Assembly (NCBI RefSeq): GCF_040869045.1
Contig: NC_090319.1
Span: 230,881,832-230,945,831 of the forward strand
Length of the DNA stretch: 64,000 nucleotides
Reading direction: 5' to 3'
Origin: Eurosta solidaginis
Lineage: Eukaryota; Arthropoda; Insecta; Diptera; Tephritidae
The position numbers and the translations under genes were made by a program. Under the pieces are notes generated by a model. The model was not told the origin of the DNA, did not search any database, and saw only the letters and a list, made by a program, of their open reading frames with translations. This document shows, piece after piece, positions 42,956-55,310 of the stretch (position 1 is its first letter; each line of letters begins with the position of its first letter).

Positions 42956-45900
42956 ATTATTCCGAAATTATCTATAAAAAGCCACGAAATGACCCCGACG
43001 GTATCGCGGACGGATCCCTAAACCCATCCAGAAATGACCAGGAAGGGTCTCCAAAAGTTACAGGAATAGACCAAAAAAACCCCGAAATGACAACGACACG
43101 ATTCAAGACTTATCCAGAGAACTACACAGAAATGATCCCTGAAGGATACCAAAATGATCCCGAAATACTCCCGAAAAAGCTCCGAAGTTACCCTGACGGG
43201 TTCCCGGACGGATCTCAAAAACCATTCAGAAAGTATCCAGGAAGGGTCCCTAAATTATCCCGACATAGTCCAGAAAAAGTTCCGAAATGACACCGAGGGG
43301 ATCCACGACGTATCGCGAAAACCACAAACAGAAATGATTCCGGAAGGGTCCCAAAATGATCCCGAAATAGTCCATAAATAACCCCGATGGGATCCAGAAA
43401 TAATCCCGGAAGGGTCCAAAACTATCCCGAAAAAGTAACAAAAAAAATCTCGAAATGACTCCTATGGCATACAGAAAGTCATGAAATGACCCCTAAAGGG
43501 TCTCCAAATGATCCCGAAATAGTCCCGAAAAAGTCCTGAAATTACCCTGATGGGTTCCAGTACAGATCCCGAAATTCATACAGAAGTGATGCCGGAAGGG
43601 TCCCCAAATCATTCCGTATTAGTCCCAAAAAAGTCCTCAAAAGACCCAGACGGGATCCCGAACGGATACCATCTAGACATGATGCCGGAAGGTACCCCAA
43701 CTGATCCCGAAATAGTCCCGAAATGATCCCGACGGGATCCCGGACGGATCCCGACAGCTATCAAGAAATGATGCCGGAAATGTCCCCAAATAATCTCCTA
43801 ATAGTCCCGAAATGACCACAACGGGATCCCGGACGTATCCCGAAAACCATCCAGAAATGATGCCGAAAGGGTCCCCAAATGACCCCGTATTAGTCGAGAA
43901 AAAGTGCCCAAATGACCCCGACGGGATCCCGGACGGATCCCGAAAACCAACCAGAAATGATGCTGGTAGATACCGTAAATGATTCCGAAATAGTCCCGAA
44001 ATTACCCCGTCGGGATCCCAGACGGATCCCGAAAACTATCCAGAAATGATGCCGGAATGGTCCCCAAATTATCCCCTAATAGTCCCGAAATGACGCTGAC
44101 GGGATCTCGCACGGATCCCCAAAACCATCCAGAAATGATACCGGAATGGACCCCAAATGATCCCGAAAAAGTCCCGAAATGACCCCGATGGGATCCCGGA
44201 CGGATCCCGACAGAAATGATGCCGGAAGGTTCCCCAAATGATCCTCTAATAGTCCTGAAATGACCCCGGCGGGATCCCGGAAGAATCCCGAAAACCATCC
44301 AGAAATGATGCCGAAATGGACCACATATCATCCCGAAAAAGTCCCGAAATTACCCCGATGGCATCCTGAACGGATAACGAAAACCATCCAGAAATTATGC
44401 CGGAAAGGTCCTCAAATGATCACCTAATAGTCTCGAAATGACACTGACGGAATACCGGACGGATTTCGAAAACCATCCAGAAATGATGCCAAAAGGGTCG
44501 CCAAAAGATCCCGTATTACTCGCGAAAAAGTCCCGAAATAACACCGGCGGGATCCCGGACTGATCCCCAAAAGCATCTAGAAATTATATCGGTAGGTACC
44601 CTAAATGATCCCAAAAAACTCCTGAAATGACCCCGACCGGATTCCGGACGGATCCCGAAAACCATCCATAAATGATGCCGGAAGATACCCCAAATGATCC
44701 CGAAACAGTCCCGAAATGACCCCGTCGGGATCCGGATGGGTTCCGAAAACTATCCAGAAATGATGCCGGAAAGCTCCATAAATGATCCCCTTATAGTCCC
44801 GAATTGACGCTGACGGAATCCCGAAAGGGTCCCCAAATGATCCCGTATTAGTCGCGAAAAAGTCCCGAAATGACCCCGATGGGATCCCGTACGGATATCG
44901 AAAATCAAGCAGAAATGATGCCGAAAGGGTCCCCAAATGATCCCGTATTAGTCGAGAAAAAGTCCCAAAATGACCCCGACAGGACCCCGGACGGATCCCG
45001 AAAACCAAGCAGAAATGATGCCGGAAAGCTCCATAAATGATCCCCTTATAGTCCCGAATTGACGCTGACGGAATCCCGAAAGGGTCCCCAAATGATCCCG
45101 TATTCTCGCGAAAAAGTCCCGAAATGACCCCGATGGGATCCCGTACGGATATCGAAAATCAAGCAGAAATTATGCCGAAAGGGTCCCCAAATGATCCCGT
45201 ATTAGTCGAGAAAAAGTCCCAAAATGACCCCGACGGGATCCCGGACGGATCCCGAAAACAAAGCAGAAATGATGGCGAACGGTCCCCAAATGATTACGTA
45301 TTAGTCGCGAAAAAGCCTCGAAATGACCCCGACGGGATCCCGACGGATCCCCAAAACCATCTGGAAATGATGCTGGAAGTTACCTCAAATGATCTCGAAA
45401 AAGTCCTGAAATTACCCGACGGGAGCCCGGACGAATCCCGAAAACCATCCAGAAATGATGCCGGAAGGGACCCCAAATGATCCCCAAATAGTGCCGAAAT
45501 GACCCTGACGAAATCCCGGACGGATCCCGAAAACCATCCAGAAATGATGGCGAACGGTCCCCAAATGATTACGTATTAGTCGCGAAAAAGCCTCGAAATG
45601 ACCCTGACGGGGTCCCGGACGGATCCCCAAAACCATCTGGAAATGATGCCGGAAGTTACCTCAAATGATCTCGAAAAAGTCCTGAAATGAACCCGACGGG
45701 AGCCCGGACGAATCCCGAAAACCATCCATAAATGATGCCGGAAGATACCCAAAATTATCCCGAAATAGTCCCGAAATGACCAGTCGGGATCCCGGACGGA
45801 TCCAGAAAACTGTCCAGAAATGATGCCGCAAAGCTCCCCAAATGATCCCCTATTAGTCCCGAAATAACTCTGACGGAATTCCGGACGGATCCCGAAAACC

Positions 45901-48900
45901 ATCCAGAAATGATGGCGAAAGGGTCTCCAAATGATCCCGTATTAGTCGCGAAAAAGTCCTGAAATGACCCCGACGGGATTCCGGATGGATCCCGAAAAAC
46001 ATCTAGAAATTATGCCCGGAGGTATCCCAAATGATCCCGAAAAAGTCCTGAAATGACCCCGACGGGAACCCGGACGGATCCCGAAAACCATCCAGAAATG
46101 ATGCCGGAAGGGACCCCAAATGATCCCCAAATAGTACCGAAATGACCCTGACGAGATCCCGGACGGATCCCGAAAACCATCCAGAAATGATGGCGAAAGG
46201 GTCTCCAAATGATCCCGTATTAGTCGCGAAAAAGTCCTGAAATGACCCCGACGGGATCCCGAAAAACATCTAGAAATTATGCCGGGAGGTATCCCAAATG
46301 ATCCCGAAAAAGTCCTGAAATGACCTCGACGGGAACCCGGACGGATCCCGAAAACCATCCAGAAATTATGCCGGAAAGTTCTCCAAATGATCCCCTAATA
46401 GTCCCGAAATGACTCTGACAGAATCCCGGAAGGATCCTGTAAACCGTCCAGAAATGATGGCGAAAGGGTTCCCGTATTAGTCGCGAAAAAGTCCCGAAAT
46501 GACCCCGACGGGATCCCGGACGGATCCCGAAAACCATCTAGAAATGATGGCGGAAGGTACCCAAAATGCCGAAAAAGACGAGATCCCGGACGGATCCCGA
46601 AAACCATCCAGAAATGATGACGAAGGGTCCCGAAATGATCCCGTATCAGTCGCGAAAATGTCCCGAAATGACCCCGACGGGATCTCGGGCGGATCCCGAA
46701 AACCATGTAGAAATGATGCCGGAAGGTACCCCAAATCCCGAAAAAGTCCTGAAAATACCCCGACGGGATCCCGGACGGATCCCGAAAACAATCTGGAAAT
46801 GATGCCGGAAGTTACCCCAAATGATCTCGAAAAATTCCTGAAATGACCCCGACGGGATCCCGGACGGATCCCGAAAACCATCCAGAAATGATGCCGGAAG
46901 GGACCCCAAATGATCCCCAAATAGTCCCGAAATGACCCTGACGAGATCCCAGACGGATCCGGAGAACCATCCAGAAATGATGGCGAAGGGTCCACAAATG
47001 ATCCCGTGTTAGTCGCGAAAAAGTCTCGAAATGACCCCAACGGGATCCAGGACGGATCGCGAAAACCATCTGGAAATGAAGCCGGAAGTTACCCCAATTG
47101 ATCCCGCAAAAGTCCCGAAATGATCCCGATAGGATCCCAGACGGACCCCGAAAACCATCCAGAAATGATGCCGGAAGGGACTCCAAATGGTCCCGAAAGA
47201 GTCCCGAAATGACTCCGACGGGATCCCGGACGGATAAAGAAAGCCATCCAAAAATGATGCCGGAAGGGTCCCAAATGATCCCGAAAAAGTCCCGAAATGA
47301 CCCCAATGGGATTCTGAACGGATACCGAAAACCAACCATAAATGATGCCGAAAGGCTCCCCAATCATCCCGTATTAGTCCCAAAAAAGTTCTGAAATGAC
47401 CCCGACGGGATCCCGAGGGGATCCCGAACGGATACCAAAAACCATCTAGAAATGTTGCTGGAAGGTACCCAAAATGATCCCGAAATAGTCCCGAAACGAC
47501 CCCGACGGGATCCCGTACGGATGCCGAAAGCTATCCAGAAATGATGCCGGAAACGTCCCCCAATAATCCCCTAACAGTACCGAAATGACCCCAACGGGAT
47601 CCCGGACGTATCCCGAAAACCATCCAGAAATAATGCCGAAAGAGTCCCCAAATGATCCCGTATTAGTCGAGAAAAAGTCCCGAAATGACCCCGACGGGAT
47701 CCTGGACGGATCCCGAAAACCAAGCAGAAATGATGCCAGTAGGTACCCAAAATGATCCCGAAATAGTCCCGAAATGACCCGTCGGGATGCCGGACGGATC
47801 CAGAAAACTGTCCAGAAATGATGCCGTAAAGCTCTCCAACTGATACCCTAATAGTCCCGAAATGACTCTGACGGAATCCCGGACGGATCCCGAAAACCAT
47901 CCAGGAATGATGGTGAAAGGGTCCCCAAATGATCCCGTATTAGTCGCGAAAAAGTCCCGAAATGACCCCGACGGGATCCCGGACGGATCCCGAAAAACAT
48001 CTAGAAATTATTCCGGGAGGTATCCCAAATGATCCCGCAAAAGTCCTGAAATGACCCCGACGGGAACCGGGACGGATCCCGAAAACCATCCAGAAATGAT
48101 GCCGGAAGGGACCCCAAATGATCCCCAAATAGTCCCGAAATGACCCTGACGAGATCCCGGACGGATCCCGAAAACCATCCAGAAATGATGGCGAACGGTC
48201 CCCAAATGATTACGTATTAGTCGCGAAAAAGCTTCGAAATGACCCCGACGGGATCCCGGACGGATCCCGAAAACCATCTGGAAATGATGCCGGAAATGAC
48301 CCCGACGGGAGCCCGGACGAATCCCGAAAACAATCCAGAAATGATGCCGAAAGGGACCCCAAATGATCCAGAAAAAGTCCCGAAATAAACCCGATGGGAT
48401 CCTAAACGGATACCAAAAACCATCCAGAAATGATGCCGGAAAGTTCCCCAAATGGTCCCCTAATAGTCCCGAAATGATCCCGGAAGGATCCTGAAAACCG
48501 TCCAGAAATGATGGCGAAAGGGTTCCCAAATGATCCCGTATTAGTCACGAAAAAGTCCCGAAAGGACCCCGACGGGATCCCGAAAACCATCTAGAAATGA
48601 TGCCGGAAGGTACCCAAAATGCCGAAAAAGACGAAATCCCGGACGGATCCCGAAAACCATCCAGAAATGATGACGAAGGGCCCCGAAATGATCCCGTATC
48701 AGTCGCGAAAATGTCCCGAAATGACCCCGATGAGAACCCGGACGGATCCCGAAAACCATGTAGAAATGATGCCGGAAGGTACCCCAAATCCCGAAGAAGT
48801 CCTGAAAAGACTCCGACGGGATTCCGGGCGGATCCCGAAAACCATGCAAAAATGATGACGGAAGGGACCTCAAATGATCTGCAAATAGTCCCGAAATGAC

Positions 48901-49979
48901 CCCGACGGGATCCCGGACGGATCCCGAAAACCATCTGGAAATGATGCCGGAAGTTACCCCAAATGATCTCGAAAAATTCCTGAAATGACCCCGACGGGAT
49001 CCCGGACGGATCCCAAAAACCATCCAGAAATGATGCCGGAAGGGACCCCAAATGATCCCCAAATAGTCCCGAAATGACCCTGACGAGATCCCAGACGGAT
49101 CCGGAAAATCATCCAGAAATGATGGCGAAGGGTCCCCAAATGATCCCGTATTAGTCGCGAAAAAGTCTCGAAATGACCCCGACGGGATCCCGGACGGATC
49201 GCGAAACCATCTGGAAATGATGCCGGAAGTTACCCCAAATGATCTCGAAAAAGTCCTGAAATGATCTCGACGGGATCCCGGATGAATCCCAAAAACCATC
49301 TAGAAATGATGCCGAAAGTTACCCCAAATGATCCCGCAAAAGTCCCGAAATGATCCCGAAAGGATCCCGGACGGATCCCGAAAACCATCCAGAAATATGT
49401 CGGAAGGGACTCCAAATGGTCCCGAAAAAGTCCCGAAATGACCCCGACGGGATCCCGGAGGGATAAAGAAAGCCATCCAGAAATGATGCCGGAAGGGTCC
49501 CCAAATGATTCCGTATTAGTCGAGAGAAAGTCCCAAAATGACACCGTCGGGATCCCGGACGGATCCTAAAACCATCCAGGAATGATTACGGAAGGGACCC
49601 AAAATGACCCCGAAAAAGCCCCGTAGTGATCCCGCAAACCATAAAGAATTTATCTCTCAAACGGACGCAAATGATCCCGAAAATACCCCGACGGGATGCC
49701 GGATGGATCGCGAAACCCATCCAGAAATTATTCGGGAAGGGTCCCCAAATGATCGCGAAAGAGTCCCGAAATTATCCCGGAATAGTCCCTAAAATGTCCC
49801 AAAATTACTCCGACGGGATCCCGGACGTATCCCGAAAATTATACAGAAATTATCGGCAAGGGTCCCAAAATGATCCCGAAATAGTCCCGGAAAAGTCCCG
49901 AAATGACCCCGGCGGAATCCCAGACGGTTCCCGAAAACCATCCACAAATGATTCCGGAAGGTTCTCGATATGACCCTAA
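42956..49979. repeat. GGATCC-rich satellite array, block 5 (largest)
   Basis: About 7 kb of monomers without inserted elements. It has higher-order structure: a local 255-bp duplication (from about 44766 and again from 45021) and a roughly 2.05-kb repeat in which the unusual phrase GCCGAAAAAGACGA occurs at about 46569 and 48622. Variant monomers with ATGATGGCGAA recur regularly between 45.5 and 49.1 kb. Open frames up to 252 codons are artefacts. Confidence 0.92.
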
Positions 49980-51145
49980 CGGGAGTACAAATAAGGTGAA
50001 GCTAAATATAAAACCATGTTAATAAGGCAGCAGGTGCGTTGGAGCGAATAAAAAGTTACAAAGAAACATACAGGTAAAGCTAATAAAAGCGTGCTAAAAA
50101 AACAATTGAAGGAGGGGGATGGCGGGAGGATACGGAGAGCACCGCCGATCTTTTTTCCAAAATTGTTTAGATCTCCATCTGTATGAGCCAGATACCAGAA
50201 ATTACTGATTTAGGAGAACATTTATATTGAGTTATAACAATTTATAGATTTTACTTCAGAGGGGTTGAGAGGGGGGAGGGGGACGGAGGGTGTCACTGCT
50301 CATTATGTAAGCCCTCGACTTATTGACTCATTGAGTCTGTAATATTAGTGAAGGCCCGTATTGGTAAAGTTATAATGTGTAAAAATTTTTAAAGAGTATT
50401 TTTTCGAAGGGGGTCATGGGTCCCCTACCACCCTTTCCATGTTCGAAAAAAATTTCGCTCGTAGACTATTGTCTGTGTCCCAAATTTCATCAAAATCCGT
50501 GTAGCCGTTCTGGTGTGATTCAGCCACAAAGACGAAAAAATACAATAGTTAAATTTTAACTGTTCCTAGGGGGCGGGGACCTCCCGCCTTTTCAAAAAAA
50601 TATAGCTAGTAGATCCTTCTAGACTATTGGCTATACGCGTGCCAAATTTCATCCAAATCGGTTCAGCCGTTCTTGCGTGATTGAGTCACAAAGACAAACG
50701 TCTGGACAAACATCCAAACTTTCCCATTTATATGGTCACTTAAATAAATGTTTATTACAATTATTGGTTTTTATTAAAAAATTTAAAAAATGTGGCAGAG
50801 TTTGAAATTAATTTGAAAATTTTAAAAATTTAAACTCCGCTCAATGATTGCTTGTTCCTCTATTTATATCTTTTCTGTTCATGAAAATTTCAGTATCCGC
50901 TCACTCGATTACATCAAAGTCTGTACAGTGTAACACTATTGAAGTAGATTGTTCTATATTCCCACATTTATAATATATATTAGATTAGATGCGAGCCTTT
51001 ACCTGCGGCCCCGTCCGAAAGGAGAAAATTAAATACATGGGCTATTCACGTTAGCCTGCTTATCAAGTTATCTGTTTTTTCTGTCTAATGCGTTTTATTT
51101 TTGTAATAGAGTAAAAAAAAAGAACTAAATGAGCTGATAACCTGA
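49980..51145. repeat. Conserved spacer block, copy 4
   Basis: As copy 2, plus an extra stretch of about 227 bp (about 50734-50960) between CCCATTTATA and CCCACATTTATA. Copies 1-3 lack this stretch and copy 5 shares it. Confidence 0.85.
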
Positions 51146-51250
51146 TAGGATCCCCAAATGATCCCGTAATTATCCAGAAAAAGCCACGAAATGACCCCGA
51201 CGCTATTGTGGACGGTTCACGAAAACCATCCAGAAATGCCCTGGAAGGGC
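51146..51250. repeat. Short satellite remnant
   Basis: One to two monomers between spacer copy 4 and the leader block. Confidence 0.8.
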
Positions 51251-51496
51251 GTTTTTTGCCCTAACCCAAATAAGCATGCGTTGCGACAATGTAAAGCATG
51301 TGTGCAAACGTTAAATCTAAATGTCACGCAGAACAAAAATTGGAAATCGAGTTAGGTTTTCACGCAGCATATTCAATTTGAGTTGCTCTCATACAAGTTG
51401 TATGTGCATGAGACATTTTTGACAGAAAATGACTTGCGTGCGTTTATATTAGGTTGGCTTGTTAGCAGGTGCTAAGTTCACGCCCACCCCGGATCA
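51251..51496. repeat. Unique leader before hexamer array, copy 1
   Basis: Starts with GGGCGTTTTTTGCCC, which can form a short hairpin, and ends CACCCCGGATCAT directly before the hexamers. It is neither satellite nor spacer. The same leader is at 55065-55310. Origin unknown. Confidence 0.75.
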
Positions 51497-52886
51497 TAAA
51501 GTTAAAGTTAAAGTTAAAGTTAAAGTGAATGTTAAAGTTAAAACTAAAGTTAAAATTAAAAATAAACTTAAAGTTAAAGTGAAAGTTAAAGTTAAAGTTA
51601 AAGTTAAGGTTAAAGTTAAAGTTAAAGTTAAGTTTAAAGTTAAAGTTAAAGTTAAAGTGAATGTTAAAGTTAAAGCGAAAGTTAAAGTTAAAAACAAAGT
51701 TAAAGTTAAAGTGAAAGTTAAAGTTAAAGTTATGGTTAAGGTTAAAGTTAAAGTTAAAGTTAAAGTTAAAGTTAAACTTAAAGTTAAAGTCAAAATTAAA
51801 GTTAAAGTTAAAGTTAAAGTTATAGTCAAAGTTAAAGTTAAACTTAAAGTTAAGGTTAAAGTTAAAGTTAAAGTTAAATTTAAAGTTAAAGTTACAGTTA
51901 AAGTTAAAGTTAAAGTTAAAGTTAAACTTAAAGTTAAAGTTAAAGTTAAATTTAAAGTTAAAGTTAAAGTTCAAGTTAAAGTTAAAGTTAAAGTTAAAGT
52001 TAAAGTTAAAGTTAAAGTTAAAGTTAAACTTAAAGTTAAAGTTAAATTTAAAGTTAAAGTTAAAGTAAAGTTAAAGTTAAAGTGAATGTTAAAGTTAAAG
52101 CGAAAGTTAAAGTTAAAGTTAAGGTTAAAGTTAAAGTTAAAGTTAAAGTTATAGTTAAAGTTAAAGTTAAAGTCAAAGTTAAAGTTAAAGTTAAGGTTAA
52201 AGTTAAAGTTAAAGTTAAAGTTAAAGTTAAAGTTAAAGTTAAAGTTAAAGTTAAAGTTAAAGTTAAAGTCAAAGTTAAAGTCAAAGTTAAAGTTAAAGTT
52301 AAAGTAAATGTTAAAGTTAAAGTTAAAGTTAAGGTTAAAGTTAAAGTTAAAGTTAAAGTTAAAGTCAAAGTTAAAGTTAAAGTTAAAGTTAAAGTTAAAG
52401 TTAAGATTAAAGTTAAAGTTGAAGTTAAAGTTAAAGTTAAAGATAAAAATAAAGTTAAAGTTAAAGTTAAAGTTGAAGTTAAAGTTAAAGTTAAAGTTAA
52501 AGTTAAAATTAAAGTTAAAGTGAATGTTAAAGCGAAAGTTAAAGTTAAAAATAAAGTTAAAGTTAAAATGAAAGTTAAAGTTAAAGTTAAAGTCAAAGTT
52601 AAAGTTAAAGTTAAGGTTAAAGTTAAAGTTAAAGTTAAATTTAAAGTTAAAGTTAAAGTTAAAGTTAAAGTTAAAATTAAAGTTAAAGTGAATGTTAAAG
52701 CGAAAGTTAAAAATAAAGTTAAAATGAAAGTTAAAGTCAAAGTTAAAGTTAAAGTTAAGGTTAAAGTTAAAGTTAAAGTTAAAGTTAAAGTTAAAGTTAA
52801 AGTTAAAGTTAAAGTTAAAGTTAAAGTTAAAGTTAAAGTTAAAGTTAAAGTTAAAGTTAAAGTCAAAGTCAAAGTTAAAGTTAAAT
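51497..52886. repeat. TTAAAG hexamer array 1
   Basis: About 1.39 kb of degenerate TTAAAG (AAAGTT) repeats. Recurrent variant hexamers such as GTGAATGTTAAAG, GCGAAAGTTAAAG and AAAAATAAAG form a higher-order pattern. All frames are open on both strands (Lys-Val, Asn-Phe, Thr-Leu repeats) purely because of the 6-bp period, so no gene is called. It ends abruptly at satellite DNA (52888). Confidence 0.95.
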
Positions 52887-52887
52887 G

Positions 52888-53809
52888 ACCTTGACGAGAT
52901 CCCAGACGGATCCGGAAAACCATCCAGAAATGATGGCGAAGGGTCCCCAAATGATCACGTATTAGTCGCGAAAAAGTCTCGAAATGACCCCGACGGGATC
53001 CCGGACGGATCGCGAAAACCATCTGGAAATGATGCCGGAAGTTACCCCAAATGATCTCGAAAAAGTCCTGAAATGATCTCGACGGGATCCCGGATGAATC
53101 CCAAAAACCATCTAGAAATGATGCCGAAAGTTACCCCAAATGATCCCGCAAAAGTCCCGAAATGATCCCGAAAGGATCCCGGACGGATCCCGAAAACCAT
53201 CCAGAAATGATGCCGGAAGGGACTCCAAATGGTCCCGAAAAAGTCCCGAAATGACCCCGACGGGATCCCGGACGGATAAAGAAAGCCATCCAGAAATGAT
53301 GCCGGAAGGGTCCCCAAATGATTCCGTATTAGTCGAGAGAAAGTCCCAAAATGACACCGTCGGGATCCCGGACGGATCCCTAAAACCATTCAGGAATGAT
53401 TACGGAAGGGACCCAAAATGACCCCGAAAAAGCCCCGTAGTGATCCCGGAAACCATAAAGAATTTATCTCTCAAACGGACGCAAATGATCCCGAAAATAC
53501 CCCGACGGGATGCCGGATGGATCGCGAAACCCATCCAGAACTTATGCGGGAAGGGTCCCCAAATGATCGCGAAATAGTCCTGAAATTATCCCGGAATAGT
53601 CCCTAAAATGTCCCAAAATTACTCCGACGGGATCCCGGACGTATCCCGAAAATTATACAGAAATTATCGCGCAAGGGTCCCAAAATGATCCCGAAATAGT
53701 CCCGGAAAAGTCCCGAAATGACCCCGGCGGAATCCCGGATGGTTCCCGAAAACCATCCACAAATGATTCCGGAAGGTTCTCGATATGACCCTAACGGGAG
53801 TACAAATAA
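52888..53809. repeat. GGATCC-rich satellite array, block 6
   Basis: Near-identical to 49078-49979. Start of segmental duplication copy 2. Confidence 0.9.
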
Positions 53810-54965
53810 GGTGAAGCTAAATATAAAACCATGTTAATAAGGCAGCAGGTGCGTTGGAGCGAATAAAAAGTTACAAAGAAACATACAGGTAAAGCTAATA
53901 AAAGCGTGCTAAAAAAACAATTGAAGGAGGGGGATGGCGGGAGGAGACGGAGAGCACCACCGATCTTTTTTCCAAAATTGTTTAGATCTCCATCTGTATG
54001 AGCCAGATACCAGAAATTACTGATTTAGGAGAACATTTATATTGAGTTATAACAATTTGTAGATTTTACATTAGAGGGGTTGAGAGGGGGGAGGGGGACG
54101 GAGGGTGTCACTGCTCATTATGTAAGCCCTCGACTTATTGACTCATTGAGTCTGTAATATTAGTGAAGGCCCGTATTGGTAAAGTTATAATGTGTAAAAA
54201 TTTTTAAAGAGTATTTTTTCGAAGGGGGTCATGGGTCCCCTACCACCCTTTCCATGTTCGAAAAAAATTTCGCTCGTAGACTATTGTCTGTGTCCCAAAT
54301 TTCATCAAAATCCGTGTAGCCGTTCTGGTGTGATTCAGCCACAAAGACGAAAAAATACAATAGTTAAATTTTAACTGTTCCTAGGGGGCGGGGACCTCCC
54401 CCCTTTTCAAAAAAATATAGCTAGTAGATCCTTCTAGACTATTGGCTATACGCGTGCCAAATTTCATCCAAATCGGTTCAGCCGTTCTTGCGTGATTGAG
54501 TCACAAAGACAAACGTCTGGACAAACATCCAAACTTTCCCATTTATATGGTCACTTGAATAAATGTTTATTACAATTACTGGTTTTTATTAAAAAATTGA
54601 AAAAATGTGGCAGAGTTTGAAATTAATTTGAAAATTTTAAAAATTGAAACTCCGCTCAATGATTGCTTGTTCCTCTATTTATATCTTTTCTGTTCATGAA
54701 AATTTCAGTATCCGCTCACTCGATTACATCAAAGTCTGTACAGTGTAACACTATTGAAGTAGATTTTTCTATATTCCCACATTTATAATATATATTAGAT
54801 TAGATGCGAGCCTTTACCTGCGGCCCCGTCCGAAAGGAGAAAATTAAATACATGGGCTATTCACGTTAGCCTGCTTATCAAGTTATCTGTTTTTTCTGTC
54901 TAATGCGTTTTATTTTTGTAATAGAGTAAAAAAAAGAACTAAATGAGCTGATAACCTGATAGGAT
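53810..54965. repeat. Conserved spacer block, copy 5
   Basis: Near-identical to copy 4, including the extra 227-bp stretch. Confidence 0.87.
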
Positions 54966-55064
54966 CCCCAAATGATCCCGTAATTATCCAGAAAAAGCCA
55001 CGAAATGACCCCGACGCTATTGTGGACGGTTCACGAAAACCATCCAGAAATGCCCTGGAAGGGC

Positions 55065-55310
55065 GTTTTTTGCCCTAACCCAAATAAGCATGCGTTGCGA
55101 CAATGTAAAGCATGTGTGCAAACGTTAAATCTAAATGTCACGCAGAACAAAAATTGGAAATCGAGTTAGGTTTTCACGCAGCATATTCAATTTGAGTTGC
55201 TCTCATACAAGTTGTATGTGCATGAGACATTTTTGACAGAAAATGACTTGCGTGCGTTTATATTTGGTTGGCTTGTTAGCAGGTGCTAAGTTCACGCCCA
55301 CCCCGGATCA
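55065..55310. repeat. Unique leader before hexamer array, copy 2
   Basis: Near-identical to 51251-51496, preceded by a short satellite remnant (54966-55064). Confidence 0.75.

Larger units (their letters stand above)
49078..51496. repeat. Segmental duplication, copy 1 (part of 3.8-kb tandem unit)
   Basis: About 2.4 kb nearly identical to 52888-55310: end of satellite block 5, spacer copy 4 and the leader block. The offset is 3.81 kb. Together with the hexamer array at 51497-52886 it forms the repeat unit. Confidence 0.9.
52888..55310. repeat. Segmental duplication, copy 2
   Basis: Second copy of 49078-51496, differing by scattered substitutions and small indels. It is followed by hexamer array 2, as copy 1 is by array 1. 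Confidence 0.9.

Noticed and set aside
43000..49300. Minus-strand frames with GIRPGSRRGHF / FRDPSGIPSGSF repeats as a repeat-protein gene
   Set aside because: They follow the satellite monomer, change frame from monomer to monomer and have no conserved start or stop.
23641..49979. CRISPR-like array
   Set aside because: Monomers are contiguous and degenerate without unique spacers, in a eukaryotic transposon-rich setting.
51459..52888. Long Lys-Val, Thr-Leu and Asn-Phe open frames in the TTAAAG arrays
   Set aside because: A 6-bp repeat without stop triplets keeps every frame open on both strands. The products are dipeptide repeats with no start context or domain.
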